From: J014 sp964486055
GTDB lineage: Bacteria; Acidobacteriota; Blastocatellia; Pyrinomonadales; Pyrinomonadaceae
Reading direction: 5' to 3'
DNA length: 64,000 bases
Assembly: GCA_964486055.1 (NCBI GenBank)
Contig: CAZALE010000002.1
Coordinates: forward strand, 124,001-188,000
The stretch's first letter is position 1, and the number at the start of each line of letters is the position of its first letter. The position numbers and the translations under genes are program-made. Positions 26,107-34,245 of the stretch are shown here, in pieces. Under the pieces are notes generated by a model, which saw nothing but the letters and a program-made list of their open reading frames with translations, was not told the DNA's origin and made no database searches.

Positions 26107-28047
26107 TCAGTTTAGAGAGAGTTTAGAGCGTAGCTCTATTCTAGTAATTTTCTTTTCATTTACCACTCGAATTGGGATTTCCCATCGCAGAGTCTTTATC
26201 AAGCAAACACCAGTATTATCCTCACGGCAATAATAAACATTAAATTTTGCATTTATTGTTGCACTCCCTTCTTTTATGGCAGTAACAGCTATGCTCAGTG
26301 GTACTTCATCAAATCTGTTTTTCTCAACCGAGATATTTATGATCTCTGGTTTATCAACTTTCATCTCAAAGCGGTTAGGTGCATTTTTATTTAAGTGATA
26401 ACCCTCGGGAAATTCGGGATCAAAAATGATATAAGCTTCTGATTGCGAGGAAATAAATTCTTCAGGATGTTTAATGACCGACAAGTTCGGCTCTACAGGT
26501 AGAAAATTCTCTGATTCCTGTTTCGGAGGAGTTAGTCCGGGGATTTTCAATGTATAAACCGATTTTGTTTTAGGATCAACCACACGAATAGCATGATTAT
26601 TGGTGTCCGCAACGTAAATTTTTCCATCAGCGATGCTAACCCCTGCAGGCTCATAGAAAGTCGGATTATTCCCATCCTCTTGTCCTGGTTTTCCATTTCC
26701 TAAGTAAGTCTCGAGCCTCTTGCTTCTTATATCAAGAAGTTTCAATTTATGATTGTAGGTATCAGCTACGAGCAATTTTCCATTGTAGAGAGTAATTCCC
26801 ATCGGATGCTGCAGACGCGCTTCTTCACCTTCACCATCCTCATCACCAAAAATGAATAAATCACCGCCAGCCAAAGTCTCAACTTCCTTCTTTCTTAGAT
26901 CCACCATTCTGATTGCGTTCGTTTCAGTATCAGCGATGTAAAGAAAATTGCCATCGGATGCGATGCCAGATGGTTGACCGAATGCTGCCCTACTTAACTC
27001 ATCATCTACGCGTCCTTCAGCTCCACTACCCGCAAATGGGAAGATCAGATTTTTGACTAAGTCGAATTTCCATATCTGATGAACGCCAGCCATAGCAACA
27101 TACAATGAATTTCCAACCCTTACGAGATCCCATGGTGAACTCAAGGAAACTCTCTTGGCTACACCGCCCATCAGAGGATAAGTCGCTTGCTTTCCATTAC
27201 CAGCTACGGTTTCAACCATCTTTGACTTTAAGTCTACTCTCCTGATTGCATGATTACCTGTATCCGCCACAAATAAAAATTGTCCAGATAGTACAAGTCC
27301 TTGAGGGCGATTGAAGCGGGCTGCCTCATAGCTTCCATCTTTCAATCCCTCTACTCCATCACCTATTATTTCCAGCAATTTTCCATCCAGATCTGTCACT
27401 ACAATGCGATTGTGGTTGGTATCAGAAATAAACAATCTTTTCGTTCTACTGTCAGCTAACAACTTTCCTGGAAAGGCAAGTGGCAAACTGCCAAACTTAG
27501 CTCTCTCTAGTGTAAGATTTATCGGACTTTCATTAAGTCTACCTCGTGCTCGATATTCTGTTATTATGCGCTGAATCTCTGTTTCGATTTGCTTAAATTG
27601 CCCCTCACCTATCCATCGATTGACTATGTTACCATCAGGATCAATCAGCACTAGTGTTGGATAAGCGGAAACTCCGTAAGCATTCCATATTTTAAAGTCG
27701 GAATCATTGACCACTGGATGCTTTATGTCGTATCTGAGGATAACTCTTCTTATATTCTCTGTATCTGCCTCATTGTCATATTTGGCAGAATGAACACCGA
27801 TAATCACCAATTGATTGGCATATTTTTCCTCCAGACGTCGTAGATCGGGTAAAATATGGATGCAATTTATACAGCCATACGTCCAGAAATCCAATAAAAC
27901 TAATTTTCCTTTTAAATCAGCCAATGAAAGTGGGGACTCAGTATTTAGCCAGCTAACTCCTCCTATCAATTCAGGCGCGCGTGTTTTTTGGGCAATAAGC
28001 TGATTAGATAACAAAAGAATTAAAATTACGAATAAAGACAGTCTCAT
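26107..28047 (-). CDS. Secreted thioredoxin-NHL protein (NHLRC2-like)
   Basis: 646 residues. Signal peptide 1-19 (ends LIAQ). A TlpA/thioredoxin-like domain at about 25-165 has the redox pair in FWTYGCINCIH. About 190-500 hold five or so NHL blades (FISDTNHNRIVVTDLDG, FVADTGNHAIRRVDLK, YIADTETNAIRMVDL, YVADTNNHAIRVVDPK). The C-terminal domain (540-640) includes a Cys-containing beta segment YYCREDNTGVCLIK. This is the domain order of eukaryotic NHLRC2 and many bacterial homologues. A disulfide or redox role in the envelope is likely, though the substrate is unknown. It is divergent from nothing obvious and stands 339 bases from hmgA. Confidence 0.88.
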   Translation of the reverse strand: MRLSLFVILILLLSNQLIAQKTRAPELIGGVSWLNTESPLSLADLKGKLVLLDFWTYGCINCIHILPDLRRLEEKYANQLVIIGVHSAKYDNEADTENIRRVILRYDIKHPVVNDSDFKIWNAYGVSAYPTLVLIDPDGNIVNRWIGEGQFKQIETEIQRIITEYRARGRLNESPINLTLERAKFGSLPLAFPGKLLADSRTKRLFISDTNHNRIVVTDLDGKLLEIIGDGVEGLKDGSYEAARFNRPQGLVLSGQFLFVADTGNHAIRRVDLKSKMVETVAGNGKQATYPLMGGVAKRVSLSSPWDLVRVGNSLYVAMAGVHQIWKFDLVKNLIFPFAGSGAEGRVDDELSRAAFGQPSGIASDGNFLYIADTETNAIRMVDLRKKEVETLAGGDLFIFGDEDGEGEEARLQHPMGITLYNGKLLVADTYNHKLKLLDIRSKRLETYLGNGKPGQEDGNNPTFYEPAGVSIADGKIYVADTNNHAIRVVDPKTKSVYTLKIPGLTPPKQESENFLPVEPNLSVIKHPEEFISSQSEAYIIFDPEFPEGYHLNKNAPNRFEMKVDKPEIINISVEKNRFDEVPLSIAVTAIKEGSATINAKFNVYYCREDNTGVCLIKTLRWEIPIRVVNEKKITRIELRSKLSLN

Positions 28048-28386
28048 AAATTTGCTTCTGAATTGGGAATTCGATTTTCTGGTTAGTTCAGATTCATCAA
28101 TTTAGTGACTGAGCTTGACAACGTATCGCAAAATCAGCTTTATTATGCGACAAAGTCCCTTTAGAATGAATGACGATAAAACATGCTGCTCTGCAGTCAC
28201 AGATTACAGTCGACAAAAGATACACTTAAATGGAAAAAATAACTGAGACTACTAACAAAGAAACGGATGAGGCTAACAACATTAAGGGTGTAAATCCAAG
28301 ACATGGTAGAAATGGGCGAGGAAGTAATAAAATTTCAATTGGATACATGAATTCCTATTCGATTTGAGGTGCCAGATTTCCATCAA
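28048..28386. other. Intergenic region with one possible short ORF
   Basis: 339 bases between the start of the thioredoxin-NHL gene and the end of hmgA. The minus-strand promoter of the former should lie in 28050-28130. The only coding candidate is a 45-codon plus-strand ORF at 28230-28367. No RNA gene or repeat is evident. Confidence 0.5.
28230..28367 (+). CDS. Possible 45-residue small protein
   Basis: An ATG-initiated 45-codon ORF ending in TGA. The product starts MEKITETTNKETDEAN and ends in a Gly/Arg/Asn-rich then aromatic stretch (NPRHGRNGRG ... GYMNSYSI). Its hydrophilic first half and Gly/Ser/Tyr-rich tail loosely recall a leader-core peptide. However, there is no strong ribosome site and no modification enzyme nearby. 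A random ORF of this length is quite possible. Confidence 0.22.
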   Translation: MEKITETTNKETDEANNIKGVNPRHGRNGRGSNKISIGYMNSYSI

Positions 28387-29691
28387 TCAAGGCTTAAAGT
28401 TTTTCTTAAGTTTTTGCCAGCATAGATAGTAATCTTTTTGCAGAGCCGGGGTTTGCATGGCGAATTTAGTTGGTCTGATTATGTAACGAGATTCGAACAT
28501 GAAAGCCATCGTTCCCTCGAGCTTTTGAGGTTTTAGATCTGCATTTGTAGCTTTTTCAAAAGCATCGCTATCAGGGCCATGAGCAGACATGCAGTTGTGC
28601 AAAGATCCTCCTCCCGGCACAAACCCCTCCTCTTTGGCATCATAAACCCCATAACATAAACCCATGTACTCGCTCATTACATTTCGATGGTACCAGGGTG
28701 GACGAAAGGTGTGCTCAGCTACCAGCCATCTGTCCGGAAATATTACGAAATCAACATTAGCTACACCTTGCTCTGATGAGGGAGAGGTTAAGACGGTGAA
28801 TATTGATGGATCAGGATGATCATAACTTATGCTGCCGATTGTGTTGAAACGTCTAAGATCATACTTGTAAGGTGCATAATTTCCGTGCCATGCTACTACA
28901 TCTAATGGAGAGTGATCTATTTCGCAGCTCCAAAAATTGCCTCCAAATTTAGCTATCAGCTCGAATTTGCCCTCACGATCTTCAAACCATGCTATTGGCG
29001 TTTGAAAATCCCTAGGATTAGCTAATCCATTTGCTCCGATGGGCCCTAGTTCTGGAAGTCGAAAGTAAGCTCCGTAGTTTTCGCAGATGTAGCCACGTGC
29101 ATTACCATCTGGTAATTCAACTCTGAATTTCAACCCTCTCGGTATTATCGCAATCTCGCCAGAATCGATTTCTAAAATTCCAAGCTCAGTGAGGAATCTA
29201 ACCCTATTTTTCTCAGCAACTACCAGCATTTCGCCGTCAGCATTGTAAAAAAATCTATCGGTCATGTCCTTATTACAGGCATATATGTGGACGGCCATAC
29301 CTATTTGCATGAATAGATCTCCATTGCCGGCTATTGTTATTATTCCTTCGATGAAATCCCTTTGTTCCTCAGGAATTGGTAGAGGGTTCCAACGAAGTTG
29401 ATTCGGCGTTGTGGGAACTTCATTGAAAGGTGAGGATTTAAATAACTCAAAGCTTGTTTGTCGAAAAGGTTTATGCATGACTGAAGGTCTGATTCTATAT
29501 GTCCAGGTTCTACGATTCAGCAGGCGTGGCGTTGTGAACGAAGTGCCACTGAATTGCTCAGTGTATAATCCGAACGCTGGTCTCTGCGGGGAATTTTGGC
29601 CAATTGGTAACGCACCTTTGATCGCCTCAGTCGCAAATTCATTACCAAAACCGCTTTGATATTGCAATTGCTCGGCAAAAATCGGCTTCAT
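28387..29691 (-). CDS. hmgA: Homogentisate 1,2-dioxygenase
   Basis: 434 residues, the normal length. Characteristic segments include YQSGFGNEFATEA at the N-terminus, and near the C-terminus PPWYHRNVMSEYMG (iron-ligand His region) and GGSLHNCMSAHGPD. The enzyme opens the ring of homogentisate to maleylacetoacetate. It is preceded 10 bases upstream by the HPPD gene, with a GGAGGGTGAT ribosome site overlapping the spacer. Together with HPPD and phenylalanine hydroxylase it forms a phenylalanine/tyrosine degradation unit. The later enzymes (maleylacetoacetate isomerase, fumarylacetoacetase) are not in the window. Confidence 0.96.
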   Translation of the reverse strand: MKPIFAEQLQYQSGFGNEFATEAIKGALPIGQNSPQRPAFGLYTEQFSGTSFTTPRLLNRRTWTYRIRPSVMHKPFRQTSFELFKSSPFNEVPTTPNQLRWNPLPIPEEQRDFIEGIITIAGNGDLFMQIGMAVHIYACNKDMTDRFFYNADGEMLVVAEKNRVRFLTELGILEIDSGEIAIIPRGLKFRVELPDGNARGYICENYGAYFRLPELGPIGANGLANPRDFQTPIAWFEDREGKFELIAKFGGNFWSCEIDHSPLDVVAWHGNYAPYKYDLRRFNTIGSISYDHPDPSIFTVLTSPSSEQGVANVDFVIFPDRWLVAEHTFRPPWYHRNVMSEYMGLCYGVYDAKEEGFVPGGGSLHNCMSAHGPDSDAFEKATNADLKPQKLEGTMAFMFESRYIIRPTKFAMQTPALQKDYYLCWQKLKKNFKP

Positions 29692-29701
29692 ATCACCCTC
29701 C

Positions 29702-30811
29702 TTAAAGCAAGTTGCCTCTACGTCTCTGTTCTTCTTCTATCGAGACAAACAAAGCTTTAAAGTTACCCTTTCCGAAACCCTTACATCCTTTTCGCTGTAG
29801 AATTTCAAAAAACAATGTTGGACGATCTTCTACAGGTTTTGTAAAAATCTGTAGCAAGTAACCATCCTCATCACGATCTACGAGAATGCCCAATCTCTTT
29901 AAGTCCTCAATGTTTTCATCGATTTTTCCTACTCTATCGGTCAATGTTTCATAATAAGTATCGGGAACACGCAAGAACTCAACCCCATTTGCCTGTAGCT
30001 TGCTAACCGTATGAATAACATCCTTACATAGCAAGGCGATATGCTGAACACCTGGGGATTTGTAATAATCTAGATACTCCTGAATTTGGCTTTTCCCTCT
30101 TCTACCTTCTGCTGGCTCATTTATCGGGAATTTTATATTGTGACTATCATCAGACATCACTATGGACATCAGAGCAGAGTATTCAGTGGAGATATCGTTA
30201 TCATCAAACGTTATATAACGATGAAACCCCATTACATCCTTGTAAAAATCGCACCAATAATTCATTTTGCCAAGCTCTACATTCCCAACTATGTGATCAA
30301 TCAATTGAATCCCAACCTGCTCTGCGTCGACCTTCTGCTCAACATAACCTGGCAAAAACACACCATTGTAATTGTGTCCATTCGTATTGTAAGAGATGAA
30401 GGAATGTATTGTGTCCCCGTAGGTATGTATTGCTGAGTGACGAACTGATCCAAATTCATCTTTTAGCTCTCTCGGTTCAATCGCAGGCTTAGCGCCACGA
30501 CGCACGGCTTCCTCAAACGCCTTGTCAGCATCCTCTACCAAAAAAGCTATGTCTCGAACTCCGTCTCCATGCAATTTTATGTGTTCCGCAGCATAATGCT
30601 CTGGCTCCAGAGGAGTCGTCAAAACGAAAGTGACTCTATTTTGCCGCATTACATAGCTTGTAGTCTCACGGTTACCAGTCTCCAAGCCAGAATAAGCTAT
30701 CCGTGAAAAACCAAAAGCTTTTCTGTAATAGAATTCTGCTTGCTTGGCATTTCCTACGTAAAATTCAACATGATGAATTTTTTTCAATCCCAAAGGATTT
30801 TCTTGCTTCAT
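29702..30811 (-). CDS. hpd: 4-hydroxyphenylpyruvate dioxygenase
   Basis: About 369 residues; the ATG at 30811 with GGGAG 8 bases upstream is preferred over a TTG two codons earlier. Two VOC-fold domains are evident: N-terminal LKKIHHVEFYVGNAKQAEFYY, and C-terminal catalytic with QLIDHIVGNVE (first His ligand), SPGVQHIALL (second His) and FFEILQRKGCKGFGKGNFKALF (Glu ligand and C-terminal gating helix). It converts 4-hydroxyphenylpyruvate to homogentisate using iron and oxygen. It lies between the phenylalanine hydroxylase and hmgA genes on the same strand. Confidence 0.96.
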   Translation of the reverse strand: MKQENPLGLKKIHHVEFYVGNAKQAEFYYRKAFGFSRIAYSGLETGNRETTSYVMRQNRVTFVLTTPLEPEHYAAEHIKLHGDGVRDIAFLVEDADKAFEEAVRRGAKPAIEPRELKDEFGSVRHSAIHTYGDTIHSFISYNTNGHNYNGVFLPGYVEQKVDAEQVGIQLIDHIVGNVELGKMNYWCDFYKDVMGFHRYITFDDNDISTEYSALMSIVMSDDSHNIKFPINEPAEGRRGKSQIQEYLDYYKSPGVQHIALLCKDVIHTVSKLQANGVEFLRVPDTYYETLTDRVGKIDENIEDLKRLGILVDRDEDGYLLQIFTKPVEDRPTLFFEILQRKGCKGFGKGNFKALFVSIEEEQRRRGNLL

Positions 30812-30835
30812 AGACAAAACTCCCGAAAGTTAATT

Positions 30836-31741
30836 TTAAGAGGATAGACCGATGAAACTCTCTATGTATTTCTTAGTCTGTTCTTTCAATTCATTATAGC
30901 TTGAAACTACAAAAAGCACAGGCTGCATGTCTGAGTAATTGTACGGAGTGTTGATTACTTCCTCTAAGTCGAAAGGTCTGCGCTCTACCTTATCGCTAAA
31001 TGCATGCTCTAATTCACCGAAACTCGATAATAATCCAGCTCCATATGCTTTTATCCCGCCTTTCTCCTCTACCAGACCAAACTCAACAGTAAACCAGTAG
31101 AGGCGGCCTAGCTCTTGTATCTGTCTATCATTAGCTAATCTAGCACCGTGACCTATAAACTGTGAGAAATCAGCAAAATCTTGATTGGTAAACATCGGAA
31201 TGTGGCCTATGGCCTCATGTATTATGTCAGGTTCTGGCGTATATGCTGGCTGCGAATGATGCCTTACATACTGTGTGCAAAGCATGACTCTATATGAAAG
31301 CCAACTCAAAAACGCCCTCGTCTCAACCAACCCTTCGATAGGTGCCAATCTAAAACCTGTTAGCGCTTTCAGGCGCCGATTCATCTCACTTAGCTGAGGA
31401 ATATGATCACTAGTTATACCTAAATTACGCTTGGCCTCTAAGTAAAATGAACTTGCGTATTTCTGATGCAGTTCTTCTAGCTCCTCCACAACGTATCGCC
31501 AAACTCTTTGCTCTCTCGGAGTATAGTCTACATCAGTTATCTCACCAGTCTCACGAAATCTTTTCGCTAAGGATGCTATGTAATCCCTGCGTTTCCTATA
31601 CTCTGGATCATTAGCACCAGGATGCTCTAGCTCCAGCTGATCTATGTGCTCAAAATCCATGTCAGTAAACTCAGGCAAATCCTCATCACTTACCCGAAAA
31701 TTTTCTATCGGAAAAGATAGTTCCGCGCTTACTGCTTTCAT
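30836..31741 (-). CDS. phhA: Phenylalanine 4-monooxygenase
   Basis: 301 residues from MKAVSAELSFPIENF; this start has AAGGAGGGAG a few bases upstream, while the longer frame to 31804 has none. The pterin-dependent aromatic amino-acid hydroxylase signature is present: PDIIHEAIGHIPMF supplies the two iron-binding His, and YWFTVEFGLVEE the Glu. It makes tyrosine from phenylalanine, feeding HPPD and hmgA after transamination. No pterin-4a-carbinolamine dehydratase or tyrosine aminotransferase gene is in the window, though a dihydrofolate reductase is 11 kb away. Confidence 0.96.
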   Translation of the reverse strand: MKAVSAELSFPIENFRVSDEDLPEFTDMDFEHIDQLELEHPGANDPEYRKRRDYIASLAKRFRETGEITDVDYTPREQRVWRYVVEELEELHQKYASSFYLEAKRNLGITSDHIPQLSEMNRRLKALTGFRLAPIEGLVETRAFLSWLSYRVMLCTQYVRHHSQPAYTPEPDIIHEAIGHIPMFTNQDFADFSQFIGHGARLANDRQIQELGRLYWFTVEFGLVEEKGGIKAYGAGLLSSFGELEHAFSDKVERRPFDLEEVINTPYNYSDMQPVLFVVSSYNELKEQTKKYIESFIGLSS

Positions 31742-31958
31742 TTTTACTCCCTCCTTCAGAGATTTTATCTCCGATGCATAAGTCATTATAATCCAATTCA
31801 TCAACTACTTGAATATAAATTTTCAGTTTTTTATAACGCGATAATTTAAATTTTATGAAATTTTTACTGTATTGCCTTAAAAATTTAAGGAACAATTGAT
31901 CTTTAGAAATATGATTTCAATCATATTTACTAGATCGAGGAGGTTTTATTCTGTAAGT

Positions 31959-32396
31959 ATGGCTTTCAAGATTCTACAAATTGCAATTCCCTTTATATGG
32001 GCCGGAATGGTTGCGGCAATTTCATTCATGGAAGCGCCATTAAAATTTTTAGCACCCGGAATTACAACAGCACTCGGTGTAGGCATCGGTCGGATTGTAT
32101 TTCAGGCGCTCAATAAAGTCGAAATAACCTTCGCAGTATTACTTCTACTTTCCGTTTTATTCAAACCTTTCGGAGAGAGGCTTCAATTTTATCTTCTTGG
32201 GGCGGTGATATTTATTCTGTTGCTACAGACTTTTTGGCTTTTACCAGCTTTGGACATCAGAGCGCTTAAACTAATGGCTGGGGAGCAGATAGAACCGTCA
32301 TCTCTTCATACCGTCTACATCCTGCTGGAAATCAGCAAATTTCTTCTACTGCTTTACCTCGGCATTCTTTCTACCAAAATTCAGGAAGGTATATGA
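31959..32396 (+). CDS. Small membrane protein, DUF4149/TMEM205-like
   Basis: About 145 residues from MAFKILQIAIPFIWAGMV with four membrane helices (roughly 5-25, 48-68, 75-97, 118-138). The pattern W-A-G-M near the first helix and EAPLKF...VFQALNKVE between helices 1 and 2 resembles DUF4149-type proteins. An AGGAGG is present but 15 bases before this ATG, so the exact start is uncertain; the frame is open to 31896. The stop overlaps the truncated-globin start (ATGA), so the pair is translationally coupled and may share a role with haem or gases. Confidence 0.65.
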   Translation: MAFKILQIAIPFIWAGMVAAISFMEAPLKFLAPGITTALGVGIGRIVFQALNKVEITFAVLLLLSVLFKPFGERLQFYLLGAVIFILLLQTFWLLPALDIRALKLMAGEQIEPSSLHTVYILLEISKFLLLLYLGILSTKIQEGI

Positions 32397-32815
32397 GAGA
32401 TATATTATCCAGGGCTGACATAGACACATTGATGCAAAACTTTTATCAAAAAGCAATGAAAGATCAATTGATTGGCTATATATTCACTGATGTTGCAAAG
32501 CTAAATCTAGAAAAGCACCTGCCTATAATAGGAGATTTCTGGGATTCAATACTTTTTAACTCTGGAAAATATCAGAAACATCAAAGAAATCCGATGCTAG
32601 TTCATTTAGAGCTAAATCGAAAAACGCAGCTAAAGCCTGAACACTTTGATAGATGGTTAGCGATTTTTAATCAAACCGTGGATGAACTATTCAGCGGAGC
32701 TAATGCAGAACTGATAAAGAGTCGAGCGGCAATGATCGCTGAAAGGATGCAAATTGTATTAGCTAATCAACAAAACTTGCCAGGTATACACTCAGTGCCT
32801 CGGGACTGTCGATAA
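32393..32815 (+). CDS. Group III truncated haemoglobin
   Basis: 140 residues with the truncated-globin pattern DIDTLMQNFYQKAMKDQLIGYIF, then FWDSILF...Y and HLELNRKTQLKPEHFDRWLAIFNQTV containing the probable proximal His in the EHFDRW helix. The sequence lacks the Gly-Gly pairs of group I and fits group III. Such globins bind oxygen or nitric oxide; physiological roles vary. It is coupled to the upstream membrane-protein gene, and its 3' end overlaps the end of the convergent Crp-type regulator gene by 53 bases, a likely source of transcriptional interference. Confidence 0.88.
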   Translation: MRDILSRADIDTLMQNFYQKAMKDQLIGYIFTDVAKLNLEKHLPIIGDFWDSILFNSGKYQKHQRNPMLVHLELNRKTQLKPEHFDRWLAIFNQTVDELFSGANAELIKSRAAMIAERMQIVLANQQNLPGIHSVPRDCR

Positions 32816-33425
32816 AAATCTTACCATGTTCGATCCTGATTAGTTTTTGCTCTGCTAATTTTCTTATTGTTCTTATAGTTGTTTCGACGGTTAGTCCCGT
32901 CATCTCAGCGATATCTTGACGGCGAAGCGTGATCTTGAAAGGTTTTGTAGGGTCTTTACATTCTCGACTATAAAGTCGTAAAAGCGTTTTTACGATCCGA
33001 CGTGATGGAGATTCTGCAGAAAAAGTTTCGATGAGCGCAGTTTTTCTGCGTAGCATTTCAGCCATCCAGCTAATGACCTGAAATGAAAACTCAGTTGATT
33101 CTTCCAGCAATTTCAGGAAATCCCTACGTGTTATCAGTAAGAGTGTCGAGTCCGACATTGCAATTGCAGTAGCCGGATACATGTTGCCATCGAAGGCTGC
33201 TGGTACTGCAAACATCTCTCCACTTTTAAAGATGTCAATTATGATCTCTCTTCCGACCTTTGGGTATTGAACTACCTTGACTGTTCCATGAACTACGATC
33301 GGAAGAAATTCAGCTCTTTGACCCTCCAAGAATATAATCTCTCCCTCCGTAAAATTCTTTGTCCTAGCCATTGAATACAATTTCAGCTTCAGCTGTTCAC
33401 TTATGCTGCCGAGTAATGGTTTCAT
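32763..33425 (-). CDS. Crp/Fnr-family transcription regulator
   Basis: 220 residues: cyclic-nucleotide-like sensor domain (about 20-130, with FTEGEIIFLEGQ and FAVPAAFDGNMYPATAIA), dimerisation helix, then a winged helix-turn-helix (RQDIAEMTGLTVETTIRTIRKL, about 172-193). There is no N-terminal cysteine cluster, so it is not an iron-sulfur Fnr; the cAMP-binding Arg/Ser signature is also not evident. It could be a haem- or redox-linked member such as a DNR/NnrR-type sensor. The convergent neighbour is a truncated globin, which makes a nitric-oxide or oxygen response plausible but unproven. Confidence 0.9.
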   Translation of the reverse strand: MKPLLGSISEQLKLKLYSMARTKNFTEGEIIFLEGQRAEFLPIVVHGTVKVVQYPKVGREIIIDIFKSGEMFAVPAAFDGNMYPATAIAMSDSTLLLITRRDFLKLLEESTEFSFQVISWMAEMLRRKTALIETFSAESPSRRIVKTLLRLYSRECKDPTKPFKITLRRQDIAEMTGLTVETTIRTIRKLAEQKLIRIEHGKIFIDSPEALSVYLASFVD

Positions 33426-33479
33426 AAATCTTCATGGCTTATGTTACAGTAATTCCTCAAAACTGTTAAGATAAGAATC

Positions 33480-33830
33480 ATGAGCAAGAAAATAATTGTT
33501 TATGAAAAACCTACATGCACCACGTGCCGAAAACTTGCAAAGTGGCTTGAGGAAAATGGCATAAAGTACGAAAACGTAAATTATTACATAGAGCCTTTAT
33601 CTGAGAAAAAACTCCGAGAATTGCTGAAAAAAGCTAATCTCAGAGCGTTTGATGTTTTGCGTAAAAAAGAGCCTATCTTCAAGGAATTGAATTTAACGGA
33701 GGATACGCCTGAGGATGAAATTATCGAGGCTATACTGAAACATCCGGATCTCTTGCAGCGGCCTATCGTAGAAGTTGAAGACAAGGCTGTGCTAGCAAGA
33801 CCCATCGAAAAGATCAAAGAGATTCTATGA
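33480..33830 (+). CDS. ArsC/Spx-family thioredoxin-fold protein
   Basis: 116 residues of the ArsC family. The redox motif PTCTTCRK (CxxC) is near residues 12-19, and the LQRPIVEV element near the C-terminus holds the conserved Arg of arsenate reductases. The CxxC and overall length are closer to the Spx/MgsR-like or thioredoxin-linked branch than to plasmid ArsC. It may reduce arsenate or act in thiol stress signalling. The stop overlaps the DUF2237 start (ATGA). No arsenite pump or ArsR gene is near, so arsenic resistance is not supported by context. Confidence 0.82.
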   Translation: MSKKIIVYEKPTCTTCRKLAKWLEENGIKYENVNYYIEPLSEKKLRELLKKANLRAFDVLRKKEPIFKELNLTEDTPEDEIIEAILKHPDLLQRPIVEVEDKAVLARPIEKIKEIL

Positions 33831-34225
33831 TTACAAATGGCAGTAAGAATGGACATCATCCTAAACCGAAGAACGTGCTGGGCGGAGAACTAAAATGTTG
33901 TTGTCTCAAACCGCTCACAGGTTTTTATAGAGATGGCTTTTGCCGTAGCGGAATTGACGATCTCGGCAAACATACGATATGTGCTGTAATCACAGCTGAA
34001 TTTTTGGAATTCACTCTATCTAGAGGCAATGATCTTGTAACTCCGCGTCCAGAGTACAAATTCCCTGGTTTAAAAGCTGGCGACAGGTGGTGCCTGTGCG
34101 TATTTCGTTGGAAAGAAGCGTTAGATGCTGGTGTTGCGCCACCCGTAGTCTTAGAGGCCTGTCATGAATCAGCTTTAGAAGTTGTCAGTCTCGATGACCT
34201 TAAAAAACATGCTTTTAGAACATAA
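33827..34225 (+). CDS. DUF2237 family protein
   Basis: 132 residues. The DUF2237 hallmarks are NVLGGELKCCCLKPLTGFYRDGFC, GKHTICAVITAEFLEF, and PGLKAGDRWCLCVFRW. The family is small, conserved, cysteine-containing and uncharacterised. It overlaps the ArsC/Spx-like gene by four bases and precedes scpA by 20 bases, forming a three-gene unit. The repeated Cys residues could bind metal or take part in thiol chemistry together with the ArsC-like partner; this is inference. Confidence 0.88.
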   Translation: MITNGSKNGHHPKPKNVLGGELKCCCLKPLTGFYRDGFCRSGIDDLGKHTICAVITAEFLEFTLSRGNDLVTPRPEYKFPGLKAGDRWCLCVFRWKEALDAGVAPPVVLEACHESALEVVSLDDLKKHAFRT

Positions 34226-34245
34226 CCATCTCTCAATTTGAGAAA

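Noticed and set aside
28230..28367. RiPP biosynthetic cluster
   Set aside because: The short ORF has no radical-SAM, cyclodehydratase, lanthipeptide synthase or transporter gene beside it.
33480..33830. Arsenic resistance locus
   Set aside because: Only a single ArsC/Spx-like gene is present; no arsR, arsB or acr3 gene nearby, and the CxxC motif is not specific for arsenate.
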